The notes under the pieces are model-generated. The model saw only the letters and a list, made by a program, of their open reading frames with translations, was not told the origin of the DNA and did no database searches. The translations under genes were made by a program, and so were the position numbers. Positions 16,868 to 23,312 of a DNA stretch of 39,898 bases are shown one piece after another; position 1 is the first letter of the stretch, and each line of letters starts with the position of its first letter. Location of the stretch: positions 1 through 39,898 of the IMG/VR virus record IMGVR_UViG_3300037493_001559. One strand, written 5' to 3'. The DNA comes from a virus.

Positions 16868-18224
16868 ATTCTTCAAATTTATTAGGGTTAATGTGGAACG
16901 ATTGAGTCCATTGGCTTCGTTCTGATTCGTTAAAGTATTGGTTTGTCCCCATATTACATAGGATAAAATATCCTAAGTTTGGTTCACCATCCCTATTCTT
17001 TGCCGATATTATCAGCATTTTATTTTTTAATGACTCTCCATTTGCATCTATCGGATCATCTTCGTAAATGTCTGGTCGGTGTAATAGTGTTACGGTATCT
17101 GCCACCTCTTCAATACCTCCCGAATCTCGTAGGTCTGTTATCTTTGGTATTCTTACTGCTTCTTTTTCATTCGATCTATTCAACTGCGAAAGTAGTACAA
17201 TGCCAACATCATGTTGTGTTGCCATTGCCTTTATTTCCGCACAAATCTGAGCAATTGCGAATGCCGTATTTTGACCATGTCCTGCACGAATCTGCATCCT
17301 TTGTAAGTAATCGATTACAATATACTCGCATCCATCTTGATAGACCATTTTGTTGATTATTAGCCTCAATCGGTCAATGTCAACCACTCCGCAATATTCC
17401 CGAATAAAGTGTGATTTCTCCCACTCAAATCCTGCCATTGCGATTCTACGGTATTCGGCTTCGGTTAATCGGTTTGCCTCTTTCATCTTGCCGTAATAGA
17501 TACCCGTTAGCATAGATAGTTCACGTCTATTCAATTGCTTACGTGTCATTTCCATAGATATAAAGCCTACTTTCTTACCTGCTTGGGCGTTTTTCTGCAA
17601 TATCCATGTCGTTAGTGCGGTCTTTCCACATCCTTGACGTGCAGCGACTATGTTAAGAGTCCCCTTTTCAAAGCCTCCACATAGGGTATTATCTAAGTTT
17701 TCGATGTATGTAGGCATAACGGGTGCGATAAGTCCATCCATCTTGTTTTTGATCTCGGCTATCGTGTCGTAGATTTCGGGACTTTTCTTTGTTTCCATCT
17801 CGACTATTTCCATAATCTTCGATGAGGCAATTATCAATCTATTAGCCACCTCCCTACTATCCGTTGTATGGTCTAATACCGATGAGTACTCATTTTGCAA
17901 TAATTTAAATACCTCACGTTTTCGGTAAAATTCAAATAATGAAGATACCATCATCTTCACATCAGCACCAATCGCAAGTATTTTTAATTTCGCAATGTCA
18001 GAGGCTTTTATCGTTTTTCCTCTTTTAACACATTCCGCTTCAATCTCTGATACCGTTAAAACCTTATTAGCGTGGCTCAGAACGTCCCAAATAGCTTTAG
18101 CGGTATGTTGGGTAAAGCAATTAGGAGATAGTTCTCCTAAAGCCTTAATAATAGGTAATTCGTTATTTAGTATTAAGCCTATTACCGTATTTTCGATTGT
18201 TTCATTGTAGATTTGTTCGTTCAT
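16824..18224 (-). CDS. dnaB: Replicative DNA helicase, DnaB family
   Basis: 466 aa with the N-terminal helical domain (1-110), a linker, and a RecA-type ATPase: Walker A ARQGCGKT (195-202), Walker B VIDYLQ (303-308), LLSQLNR (344-350) and DLRDSGGIEEVADT (364-377). It unwinds the viral fork as a hexamer. No primase domain is attached and I see no separate primase gene, so host primase is probably recruited. It lies just after the initiator gene in the lambda O-P-like order. Confidence 0.92.
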   Translation of the reverse strand: MNEQIYNETIENTVIGLILNNELPIIKALGELSPNCFTQHTAKAIWDVLSHANKVLTVSEIEAECVKRGKTIKASDIAKLKILAIGADVKMMVSSLFEFYRKREVFKLLQNEYSSVLDHTTDSREVANRLIIASSKIMEIVEMETKKSPEIYDTIAEIKNKMDGLIAPVMPTYIENLDNTLCGGFEKGTLNIVAARQGCGKTALTTWILQKNAQAGKKVGFISMEMTRKQLNRRELSMLTGIYYGKMKEANRLTEAEYRRIAMAGFEWEKSHFIREYCGVVDIDRLRLIINKMVYQDGCEYIVIDYLQRMQIRAGHGQNTAFAIAQICAEIKAMATQHDVGIVLLSQLNRSNEKEAVRIPKITDLRDSGGIEEVADTVTLLHRPDIYEDDPIDANGESLKNKMLIISAKNRDGEPNLGYFILCNMGTNQYFNESERSQWTQSFHINPNKFEEYEPKHIQPNANVPF

Positions 18225-18227
18225 CGT

Positions 18228-19058
18228 TTAGCTTTTTAAAATTTTAACGCTTCCATCTGACTTTACTGATATTTGTGCTGATTGTACTTGTGGAGGTGTA
18301 TTGTCGGTTTCTGTTTCGTCTAAGTATGTTTTTTGGTTTAGGTAGGTAGCAGCGTTTTTTCTAAATTTCTTATCTGGGGTATGTAGTATGTATTTTGGTA
18401 CGTGTTGCATTACACGTTCTTTTTCTTCATCTTTTAGCTTATCCCATTTTTTTTGTGCTTCTATCTTACCATCTGTCTTTAGGTATGCTTTCCAAAAATC
18501 TTGAAAAAGTATTTTTTTATCATCATTATTATCATCACTATCACCATCATTTTTTAATGATGAATTATTAGTATTGTCTACTTTAGTATTCTTTAGTATA
18601 GTATACTTTACTTTAGTATGTGGATTAATGTATACGTTTTCTTCATTTCCGTCTACATAACGTATACATTTAATGCCTAAACGTATACATAAATCCTCAA
18701 AACGTATACATTTATTATTTCTTCTGATGTACGCATCTGATATATTTTCGATAAAATAATCACTCCAAATAACCTTACGTTCCCATAAAAACTGATTAAT
18801 TGCACCAATTTTAGACAGTTCATTTACTATCTTAATTAGCAAATCTTCATCCACGTTGCATCTCGCAGCCAAAAAAATAACTTGATCTTCTTGATTTAAA
18901 TCTAAATAATGATAATCTGTAATGGTTAATGCTTCCAAAATCTTAAACCATGTAGCGTACCCATCGTTGCCAAATTTACGCTCAATTACAAACATTTTTC
19001 TTCCGCTTCCAATCTGATGTGGAAAATAATCGGCAGAGTTTCTTTCTTTACGTGCCAT
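18228..19058 (-). CDS. Replication initiator-like protein (DUF4373/Lin1244 type) containing the origin
   Basis: 276 aa. The N-terminus (ADYFPHQIGSGRKMFVIERK, then GYATWFKILEAL) is the DUF4373/Lin1244 winged-helix domain found in phage replication proteins. The middle is low in complexity (DGDSDDNNDDKK) and encodes three CIR triplets seven residues apart, which are the protein image of a DNA iteron array (18628-18711). The C-terminal part (FWKAYLKTDGKIEAQKKWDK) resembles the tail of primosome-loading proteins. Located between an SSB-like gene and dnaB. It would bind the iterons and load DnaB, as lambda O does (inference). Confidence 0.72.
   Translation of the reverse strand: MARKERNSADYFPHQIGSGRKMFVIERKFGNDGYATWFKILEALTITDYHYLDLNQEDQVIFLAARCNVDEDLLIKIVNELSKIGAINQFLWERKVIWSDYFIENISDAYIRRNNKCIRFEDLCIRLGIKCIRYVDGNEENVYINPHTKVKYTILKNTKVDNTNNSSLKNDGDSDDNNDDKKILFQDFWKAYLKTDGKIEAQKKWDKLKDEEKERVMQHVPKYILHTPDKKFRKNAATYLNQKTYLDETETDNTPPQVQSAQISVKSDGSVKILKS
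18573..18711. other. Candidate replication origin (iterons plus AT-rich repeats) inside the initiator gene
   Basis: The 10-mer ACGTATACAT occurs at 18660-18669, 18681-18690 and 18702-18711, exactly 21 bp apart (two helical turns), with one inverted copy at 18628-18637. Next to it, CTTTAGTAT occurs at 18581, 18591 and 18611 (10- and 20-bp steps) in a very AT-rich stretch that could melt. The layout matches the lambda origin, where O-binding iterons and an AT-rich region lie within the O gene. Confidence 0.6.
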
Positions 19059-19070
19059 TGAATTACAATT

Positions 19071-19149
19071 AAAAAGCCTACTAAAACAGAACTTAGGGTG
19101 CTAACCTCAGGGTGTGCGATGATTCACTCCCGTTCTGCCTTAGTAGGCT
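19071..19149 (-). ncRNA. Structured leader RNA, possible attenuator before the initiator gene
   Basis: On the minus strand, 18 bases at 19149-19132 pair with 19092-19075; the only two non-Watson-Crick positions are G-U pairs. The 39-nt interior can form two hairpins (GGGaGTG with CACaCCC, and GGT with ACC), making a three-way junction. The lower stem is followed by TTTTT and ends 12 bp before the initiator ATG, so it could be a terminator/attenuator or a regulatory RNA. It does not match any riboswitch class I can name. Confidence 0.5.
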
Positions 19150-19227
19150 AATAATGTCTTTATCATCGTTATATCGGGTAGCTAATCCGATTCCGCAATA
19201 TTACAAATAAGTTTCGATAGTTCCAAA

Positions 19228-19587
19228 TTAAAACGGCAATGAATCAACCTTTTCCACATCATTAAAACCGCCATTATTCGCAGCAGGTGCAGGATAGTTA
19301 GCCTCATGCGTTGCCGTTGCTGATATGTCAACTCTAAAGATTGATAGGCTTGTAAACCATGCCCCGTTATATTCGTTTGAGTTGATGTTGAATTGGAACG
19401 TACCAATAGAACCGTACGGCAATTTACTCAGGTACTCAGCAGCTTTGTCGTTGCATTGTAAGGCTTTAATAGGCGAATACTTATCATCTGTTTCGATGAG
19501 GACAGTACGTTGTGTGTAAGGTTTTCCCGCCTTGTTTGTTTTCGATTCTTCTTTGAAGTTAATAAACTTCCCTTTGATTTCTGACAT
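19228..19587 (-). CDS. SSB-like protein (DUF3127 family)
   Basis: 119 aa with FINFKEESKTNKAGKPYTQR at the N-terminus, LIETDDKYSPIKA and the NSNEYNGAWFTSLSIFRVD strand, the OB-fold pattern of the Bacteroidetes DUF3127 family. The C-terminus ends DVEKVDSLPF, an acidic tip with terminal Pro-Phe like that of bacterial SSB, which recruits repair and replication partners. It would coat viral single strands. The following 169 bp hold only the structured leader RNA. Confidence 0.8.
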   Translation of the reverse strand: MSEIKGKFINFKEESKTNKAGKPYTQRTVLIETDDKYSPIKALQCNDKAAEYLSKLPYGSIGTFQFNINSNEYNGAWFTSLSIFRVDISATATHEANYPAPAANNGGFNDVEKVDSLPF

Positions 19588-19590
19588 AGT

Positions 19591-19809
19591 TTAGTCGTGT
19601 TTATTTTTGATTAATATTAATAGGTCTTTTTCAAGTTGTGCGATTCGTTGCTTTTTAAAGTCAATCATTTTTTTAATTGCATCCTCTGTTTCGGGAGCGT
19701 ATCGAGAGCCTTTTTTCTGATAGCGTAGTTGGTGATTTAATTTCTTAATCTCGTATTCAAGGTCAACAATGCGCTCTAAGAATGATTCAGCATCAGATTT
19801 TTCTGCCAT
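19591..19809 (-). CDS. Coiled-coil protein (72 aa)
   Basis: Nearly the whole protein is a predicted coiled coil (LERIVDLEYEIKKLNHQL near residues 10-27, then IKKMIDFKKQRIAQLEKDL near 46-64). It ends 3 bp before the SSB-like gene and overlaps the preceding gene by 34 bp. Function unknown; a dimeric scaffold for replication factors would fit the place. Confidence 0.55.
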   Translation of the reverse strand: MAEKSDAESFLERIVDLEYEIKKLNHQLRYQKKGSRYAPETEDAIKKMIDFKKQRIAQLEKDLLILIKNKHD

Positions 19810-20060
19810 ATAAGATCATCAATTTTCATATTGCGAATTGTCAAGTCCGCAATTTTATTGGTTAGATCAGTAATAATAATCTTGTAATCATTTGATAATG
19901 TTTTTACGTCTACGGTTTTCTTGCTCCAACTAGTTTTCATATACGTCTTTCGCCAATAGTCCATTTTCTTCCAACAGGCTTGAATCTTATCAATGTTGTG
20001 ATTCCGTTCATCTACTAAGAAAGGAATGTTTTCAATTTTTAAGTCAAATTCCATTAGCAT
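19776..20060 (-). CDS. Helical protein, unknown function (94 aa)
   Basis: Helical, charged protein with an aromatic patch (ACWKKMDYWRKTYMKTSWSK, about residues 28-47). It overlaps the HTH gene before it by 7 bp and the coiled-coil gene after it by 34 bp, so the three are probably co-translated. No known domain is seen. Confidence 0.55.
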   Translation of the reverse strand: MLMEFDLKIENIPFLVDERNHNIDKIQACWKKMDYWRKTYMKTSWSKKTVDVKTLSNDYKIIITDLTNKIADLTIRNMKIDDLIWQKNLMLNHS

Positions 20061-20320
20061 CCATGTTCTGGCGTTCGTGTAATTTGTTTCGGCATCGACT
20101 TACATAGTAATGGCTTTATTTCGGCATTAGATAGGCTATATTGCGATACTCTCTTACCTGTCGATGTTGTTATCATTTCAGATGTTATCGAATAGCCTAA
20201 TCGGTTTAAATCGCTTATTCTTGATGCAAGTCTGAAACACTTGAATAGTTCAAGTGCTTCGAGTGATGTTATCTTATTACCTTGCTTTAGATAAAAAAGG
20301 ATTTGTTCATTTTGGTTCAT
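20054..20320 (-). CDS. Winged helix-turn-helix protein (88 aa)
   Basis: The sequence ILFYLKQGNKITSLEALELF followed by CFRLASRISDLNRLGYSI is the helix-turn-helix pattern of a small DNA-binding family (HTH_55-like) common beside phage replication genes; VSQYSL closes the wing. It could regulate the replication operon or assist at the origin. Its ATG overlaps the stop of the 41-aa gene upstream. Confidence 0.68.
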   Translation of the reverse strand: MNQNEQILFYLKQGNKITSLEALELFKCFRLASRISDLNRLGYSITSEMITTSTGKRVSQYSLSNAEIKPLLCKSMPKQITRTPEHGC

Positions 20321-20442
20321 AGCTTAGTTCTGTTTGAGTGAGTGCATAGTATAGGAAACTCGTCTGATATTGAGTGTATTTTAAATATTCGGTTGTCGTA
20401 CATTACACTATTACCGATTCGTATTTCTTGTTTTTGTATCAT
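20317..20442 (-). CDS. RIGN-type micro-protein (41 aa)
   Basis: Starts MIQKQEIRIGNSVMYDNRIF and stops after 41 residues with an ATGA overlap to the HTH gene. The start matches the N-terminal signature of a family of Bacteroidetes phage proteins (E-h-R-h-G-N-x-V) whose full-length members end in VHELQNLYF-like sequence; a longer relative lies at 21331-21744. It is therefore a truncated or minimal member. Preceded by a hairpin leader (20459-20485). Confidence 0.5.
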   Translation of the reverse strand: MIQKQEIRIGNSVMYDNRIFKIHSISDEFPILCTHSNRTKL

Positions 20443-20458
20443 GGTTTTATTTTTGTTG

Positions 20459-20485
20459 TATAGGCGATAGAAAACTGCGCCTATA
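20459..20485 (-). other. Hairpin A, covarying partner of 21292-21318
   Basis: Eight-base arms TATAGGCG and CGCCTATA around an 11-nt loop (ATAGAAAACTG on the plus strand). The same loop and a stem with one swapped pair occur at 21292-21318. It follows the HNH gene's stop and forms the leader of the 41-aa gene. It may be an RNA element or the inner arm of a recombination site. Confidence 0.6.
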
Positions 20486-20490
20486 TTTAG

Positions 20491-20886
20491 TTAGTGACAA
20501 TGGCTACTGACCGTTTCAAAATAGAATTTTACTTCTATATCGGTTTCAGTTACCAAGCCGTAACGCTTTGCAAATTTGTACTGTGTATTGTATTGGTTCA
20601 ATGAGTTGACAAATTGTTTTATATTACTTCTAAATTGCTCAACAGTAAATGAGTTTTTTTGAATGTTGCAACTTGCACAAGCGGGATTGTAGTTTTCTAA
20701 GGTTTCGTTTTCGGGCTTCCTGCAAGTTCCTGTTTGCTCAAATCTGCCTTTATCTCTATTCCATTTGCTATCTCTTACAATCGGCTCTATGTGGTCAGCG
20801 TGCCAACCTTTTACAAGTTCGCAACCACAGTATGCACATTTACCGTTGTATTTGTCAAAAACAATTTGTCTATCTTTCTTTGTCAT
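20491..20886 (-). CDS. HNH endonuclease (131 aa)
   Basis: The start at 20886 (MTKKDRQIVFDKYNGKCAYC) gives the standard length; 60 upstream residues in frame have no homology-like character and cover the attC-like junction. Zinc ligands are CAYC near residues 17-20 and CASC near 91-94; the catalytic part is HADHIEP (about 29-35), with ENYNPACASCN at the end. Such enzymes cut DNA during packaging or act in homing. The unit is bracketed by CACTAAC (20916-20922) and GTTAGTG (20490-20496) in inverse orientation, the arrangement of an integron gene cassette. Confidence 0.8.
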   Translation of the reverse strand: MTKKDRQIVFDKYNGKCAYCGCELVKGWHADHIEPIVRDSKWNRDKGRFEQTGTCRKPENETLENYNPACASCNIQKNSFTVEQFRSNIKQFVNSLNQYNTQYKFAKRYGLVTETDIEVKFYFETVSSHCH

Positions 20887-20915
20887 AAAATTATATTTAA
20901 TTAAACAGCCACAGC

Positions 20916-21004
20916 CACTAACAGCACATAAGCAAAAGCCCAAATCCAACCGCACAATGCCAACGCTATTTGTGCCTTCGACTATCTGCAATCCGTTATA
21001 ACCA
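20916..21004 (-). other. attC-like junction before the HNH gene
   Basis: On the minus strand the junction runs from GGTTATAAC, which contains the stop of the 79-aa gene, to GTTAGTGG. Inside, GCACAA pairs with TTGTGC, and GCACA with TGTGC further out. The outer AAC/GTT cores and inner imperfect arms are the layout of integron attC sites. Sequence-level evidence only, and weaker than the junction at 21694-21830. Confidence 0.35.
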
Positions 21005-21235
21005 ATGCTTGATTCGTGCCTTTTTATCAGCATTTTTCTGGTTAAGAGCACACAGGCTATTTTCACCGTAAAAAAATTCTTTCAGTCCATTAGCTTTTGC
21101 TCTTTCAATTTCCGCTTTGGCTATTCTGCGTTTACGTTCTTCATCAGTTTCTTTTGGCTCAATGTATTCACGCTCTCTATGCGGCGTTTTGTTTTTCAAT
21201 TCAACTTCTTTCTCGATTTTTACTGTTGCTTTCAT
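20996..21235 (-). CDS. Charged hypothetical protein (79 aa)
   Basis: Rich in Lys, Glu and Arg (EPKETDEERKRRIAKAEIER in the middle), then LKEFFYGENSLCALNQKNAD. Helical, no domain recognised. It ends inside GGTTATAAC, the left core of the next junction. It starts behind two hairpins (21259-21284 and 21292-21318). Confidence 0.5.
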   Translation of the reverse strand: MKATVKIEKEVELKNKTPHREREYIEPKETDEERKRRIAKAEIERAKANGLKEFFYGENSLCALNQKNADKKARIKHWL

Positions 21236-21258
21236 TTGTTAATCAAGTATTTAATATT

Positions 21259-21284
21259 TGTTTCCCTCATCAATGAGGGAAACA
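21259..21284. other. Perfect 11-bp hairpin
   Basis: TGTTTCCCTCA and its exact complement flank a four-base loop 24 bp before the 79-aa gene. No T run follows on the minus strand, so it is not a standard terminator. It could be a protein-binding site, an mRNA-protecting element, or part of a recombination site. Confidence 0.6.
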
Positions 21285-21291
21285 TTTGTTG

Positions 21292-21318
21292 TATTGGAGA
21301 TAGAAAACTGCGCCAATA
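21292..21318 (-). other. Hairpin B, covarying partner of 20459-20485
   Basis: Arms TATTGGAG and CGCCAATA with the same 11-nt loop as hairpin A. The fourth stem pair is T-A here and A-T in hairpin A, a compensatory change; one inner pair is mismatched (A opposite C). It follows the stop of the 137-aa gene by a few bases. Confidence 0.6.
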
Positions 21319-21330
21319 TTTTGTTAGCGG

Positions 21331-21744
21331 TCAGCTTAAAGACAGCATCACACCAGTAATACAGTAGTATAAATTTTGCAATTCGTGTACAAAATAAATT
21401 TCCAAAGGCCGACCTCCATAAAAAACTTCTATACAACCAAGCCAATCAGATAAAAATAAATCTTCGCTTTCACCTTTGTATCCTAAATTATGCTTATGAA
21501 AAAATTGAAACCCAAGTTTTTTAACATTGTCTTCATCTAATCTAATAGGCGAATGAACAAGGTTAAATCCTTTCGGGTCTTCGGTAAGCCATTTAAGGTC
21601 TTGCCAGTCAATTACAGTAGGCAAAATTTCTCCTTCTGATGTATCGTAATTTAAAATATTTCCACACTTTAAATCGTGCAGAGAGAAAGCCGAACCGCTA
21701 ACATCGGTTTGGCAAGATTGGGGGTTTTGTGGTAAATTGTTCAT
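21331..21744 (-). CDS. RIGN-family protein, cassette-borne (137 aa)
   Basis: The core runs from SLHDLKCGNILNY (residues 22-34) to FVHELQNLYYCITGVML near the end. The N-terminal h-x-x-G-N and the C-terminal VHELQNLY-hhTG-x-x-L patterns mark a family of unknown function that is widespread in Bacteroidetes phages and mobile elements. The first 21 residues are encoded by the arm of the attC-like site (21705-21724), so the native start may be internal or the N-terminus acquired. TGTTAGCGGT at its 5' side and its exact complement right after the stop (21694-21703 and 21322-21331) bracket the unit. Confidence 0.6.
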   Translation of the reverse strand: MNNLPQNPQSCQTDVSGSAFSLHDLKCGNILNYDTSEGEILPTVIDWQDLKWLTEDPKGFNLVHSPIRLDEDNVKKLGFQFFHKHNLGYKGESEDLFLSDWLGCIEVFYGGRPLEIYFVHELQNLYYCITGVMLSLS

Positions 21745-21830
21745 TTGTATTTCTATTTAAAATTTGTACTAAAATTAAGCGATTGTGCTTCTAAGTCCCC
21801 AACCTCGCCAAACCCGAAAACGTTATAGCC
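21694..21830 (-). other. attC-like recombination site between two cassette-like units
   Basis: About 134 nt on the minus strand: left core GGCTATAAC (21830-21822), arm of about 20 nt (21816-21797), a 72-nt centre, complementary arm (21724-21705) with one unpaired G and two mismatches, and right core TGTTAGCGG (21703 down). Core complementarity is limited to AAC/GTT while the outer bases match each flanking unit's own opposite end, exactly as in an integrated integron cassette array. Extrahelical bases in one arm are also typical. No integrase gene is present in the window. Confidence 0.55.
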
Positions 21831-21843
21831 CATAGCTACCATT

Positions 21844-22131
21844 CTACTTATTCTTTGGATTTACTATTGTTACTTCGCCAGTTGTTGTATTTTTCAAATG
21901 AACATTTTTCAACTCATTTTTCCCATCATCAATCCAAATAAATTTTACTTTAGCAATATCAGAGTTCATTTTTCCTTTATATTCTTCTCGTTCTTTCATC
22001 TTGGCAAAAGTTTCAGTTGTATAACTAAGCCACAGAAGAAAATCAACCGATATTCTCTCAAAATTTTCGGGAGTGGTTATGTTAATTAACTGCTCCAATG
22101 TTTCTATTTCGTATTTTTTTATTTTGCTCAT
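21844..22131 (-). CDS. Hypothetical protein, cassette-borne (95 aa)
   Basis: Soluble acidic/basic protein starting MSKIKKYEIETLEQLINITT with DFLLWLSYTTETFAKMKERE in the middle; no domain recognised. The exact 9-bp pair GGCTATAAC (22166-22174) and GTTATAGCC (21822-21830) brackets the gene, which suggests that it was moved as a cassette. Confidence 0.6.
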   Translation of the reverse strand: MSKIKKYEIETLEQLINITTPENFERISVDFLLWLSYTTETFAKMKEREEYKGKMNSDIAKVKFIWIDDGKNELKNVHLKNTTTGEVTIVNPKNK

Positions 22132-22167
22132 TTTATAAAATTTTATCGTTAATAATCCTTTTACTGG

Positions 22168-22278
22168 CTATAACAGCACCTCCTTAGATTTTGCGAGGAA
22201 TGAATCTACTATTTCAAAACATTCATCGGGAGAAATAACAAAATGCTCTCCATTTGCTAATTTAAATCCTCTAATGTT
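22168..22278 (-). pseudogene. Gene remnant, C-terminal 36 residues without a start
   Basis: In the frame one off the end of the 85-aa gene, an open stretch reads GFKLANGEHFVISPDECFEI and then VDSFLAKSKEVLL before its stop, which overlaps the GTTATAGCC core of the next unit. It has no ATG and is preceded by TGA, yet the residue pattern looks protein-like. It is best explained as the tail of a gene lost when a unit was inserted or deleted. Chance remains possible for 36 codons. Confidence 0.35.
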
Positions 22279-22514
22279 TCAACTCCCGCCATGTCTAATA
22301 GCTCACGAATAGCACGACCTTTTGATGAGCATAGGTGGCAATATTCGCCATCAAACACAGGCACGAACATCTTTGTCATAATGTCCATCCCAGTGTGCGT
22401 TGTTCCCCAATGAGCAGCAAGTTCTGAAGGTCTTACGAAAACCTCGTAAATTCCATTTTTGTTTAAGTTTAGTTGCGCTTCGATAGCTAATGAGAATGTG
22501 TTAGAGTTTTCCAT
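22257..22514 (-). CDS. Hypothetical early protein (85 aa)
   Basis: The start at 22514 (MENSNTFSLAIEAQ) is chosen because the -7 promoter element lies at 22545-22552; the in-frame ATG at 22559 would be upstream of the transcript start. Contains HWGTTHTGMDIMTK and EYCHLCSSKGRA, with a CxxC pair. No known domain. Confidence 0.55.
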   Translation of the reverse strand: MENSNTFSLAIEAQLNLNKNGIYEVFVRPSELAAHWGTTHTGMDIMTKMFVPVFDGEYCHLCSSKGRAIRELLDMAGVETLEDLN

Positions 22515-22544
22515 GACTTTTAGTTTTTTGTTTGTTTGATGAAG

Positions 22545-22552
22545 CAAATATA
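22545..22552 (-). promoter_or_regulatory. Promoter -7 element TATATTTG, third early promoter
   Basis: TATATTTGC followed by the same TTCATCAAAC leader as the promoter at 28.6 kb, so the two promoter regions are related by descent. The -33 TTG is not at the normal distance; the region looks like an internally shortened copy of the 33-bp promoter repeat. Confidence 0.5.
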
Positions 22553-22577
22553 TACGCAAGTCAAGGAAAAGTTTAAT

Positions 22578-23312
22578 TTATTTCGTAACTTGCTGATTTA
22601 GTAGGGGATAATTTTCAGCCATGTACGATCTACACGCCTTAATCCGTTCGCTTAGTAGCTGAATATCCGCATCGTTTCGCTCGATTTCTATCTCGAAAAT
22701 GCGCTCACTATTCGGGATGTCATCAAAGAGTGAGTTTCGATCTATCTTTGCACACGCATCAAGGTATTCGGGAGATGCTTCGTTATCAATCAGCCCCATA
22801 TTCCAACCTAACCTCCTTTTCTGATCCTGTATCAGCGTATCGGGGGTGTTTATAAGGCAATACACCAAAGTTGATTTTGTCGCTCCTGTGAGCCACATAT
22901 AGCCTTGCATTTGCCAATAGTAGTTCTTATTAACTTTTTCGTGCTTTGAGTCGTGAAAAGTGAATAAGTCCCAAGCGGATTTGATGTCGATTATCTTCGT
23001 GGCGGAGGTTATCGTTTCTCCCTCGTAACTATCAGGCGTTCCACAGATGTAGTCATTCATTAGCCAATCTTCATTTTTGTTGAATTGGCGCATCTTTTGA
23101 ATGCTGAAAAGAGTTAATGCTGCTTCTTCTGTTTCAAGTCCTTTCTTGATAGCATCGGAGGTAAAATCTTTATATCGTCCATACTTGCGATTAATATACA
23201 CCTCACGTAAGTAGGTCTTACACGTTTCGGATAGCGTTTCGGTTTTCGCTTTCGGCTCTGTCATTAACGCACCAAGTTTGGAGCAACGAAATAGGATCGG
23301 TTTATTTTGCAT
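22578..23312 (-). CDS. Lambda exonuclease-like / YqaJ recombinase nuclease
   Basis: 244 aa with RCSKLGALM (9-17), KKGLETEEAAL (56-66), GTPDSYEG (91-98), IIDIKSAWD (107-115) and YYWQMQGYMW (131-140), which together form the PD-(D/E)XK core of the lambda exonuclease/YqaJ family (catalytic Asp94, Asp109, Lys111). It resects 5' strands to expose 3' tails. It pairs with the annealing protein just upstream (11-bp overlap), a classic two-gene phage recombination system. Confidence 0.88.
   Translation of the reverse strand: MQNKPILFRCSKLGALMTEPKAKTETLSETCKTYLREVYINRKYGRYKDFTSDAIKKGLETEEAALTLFSIQKMRQFNKNEDWLMNDYICGTPDSYEGETITSATKIIDIKSAWDLFTFHDSKHEKVNKNYYWQMQGYMWLTGATKSTLVYCLINTPDTLIQDQKRRLGWNMGLIDNEASPEYLDACAKIDRNSLFDDIPNSERIFEIEIERNDADIQLLSERIKACRSYMAENYPLLNQQVTK

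Noticed and set aside
16979-17356. 125-aa plus-strand frame opposite dnaB, and other plus-strand frames such as 5601-5984 and 21005-21367
   Set aside because: They are antisense to clear genes, have leucine/phenylalanine-rich or low-complexity translations, and no promoter or gene neighbours on that strand.
18660-18711. CRISPR-like array
   Set aside because: Repeats are 10 bp with 11-bp intervals in helical phase inside a gene, too short for CRISPR and typical of iterons.
21251-21445. 64-aa minus-strand frame over the hairpins
   Set aside because: Overlaps the 137-aa gene end and runs through two hairpins; no protein-like pattern.
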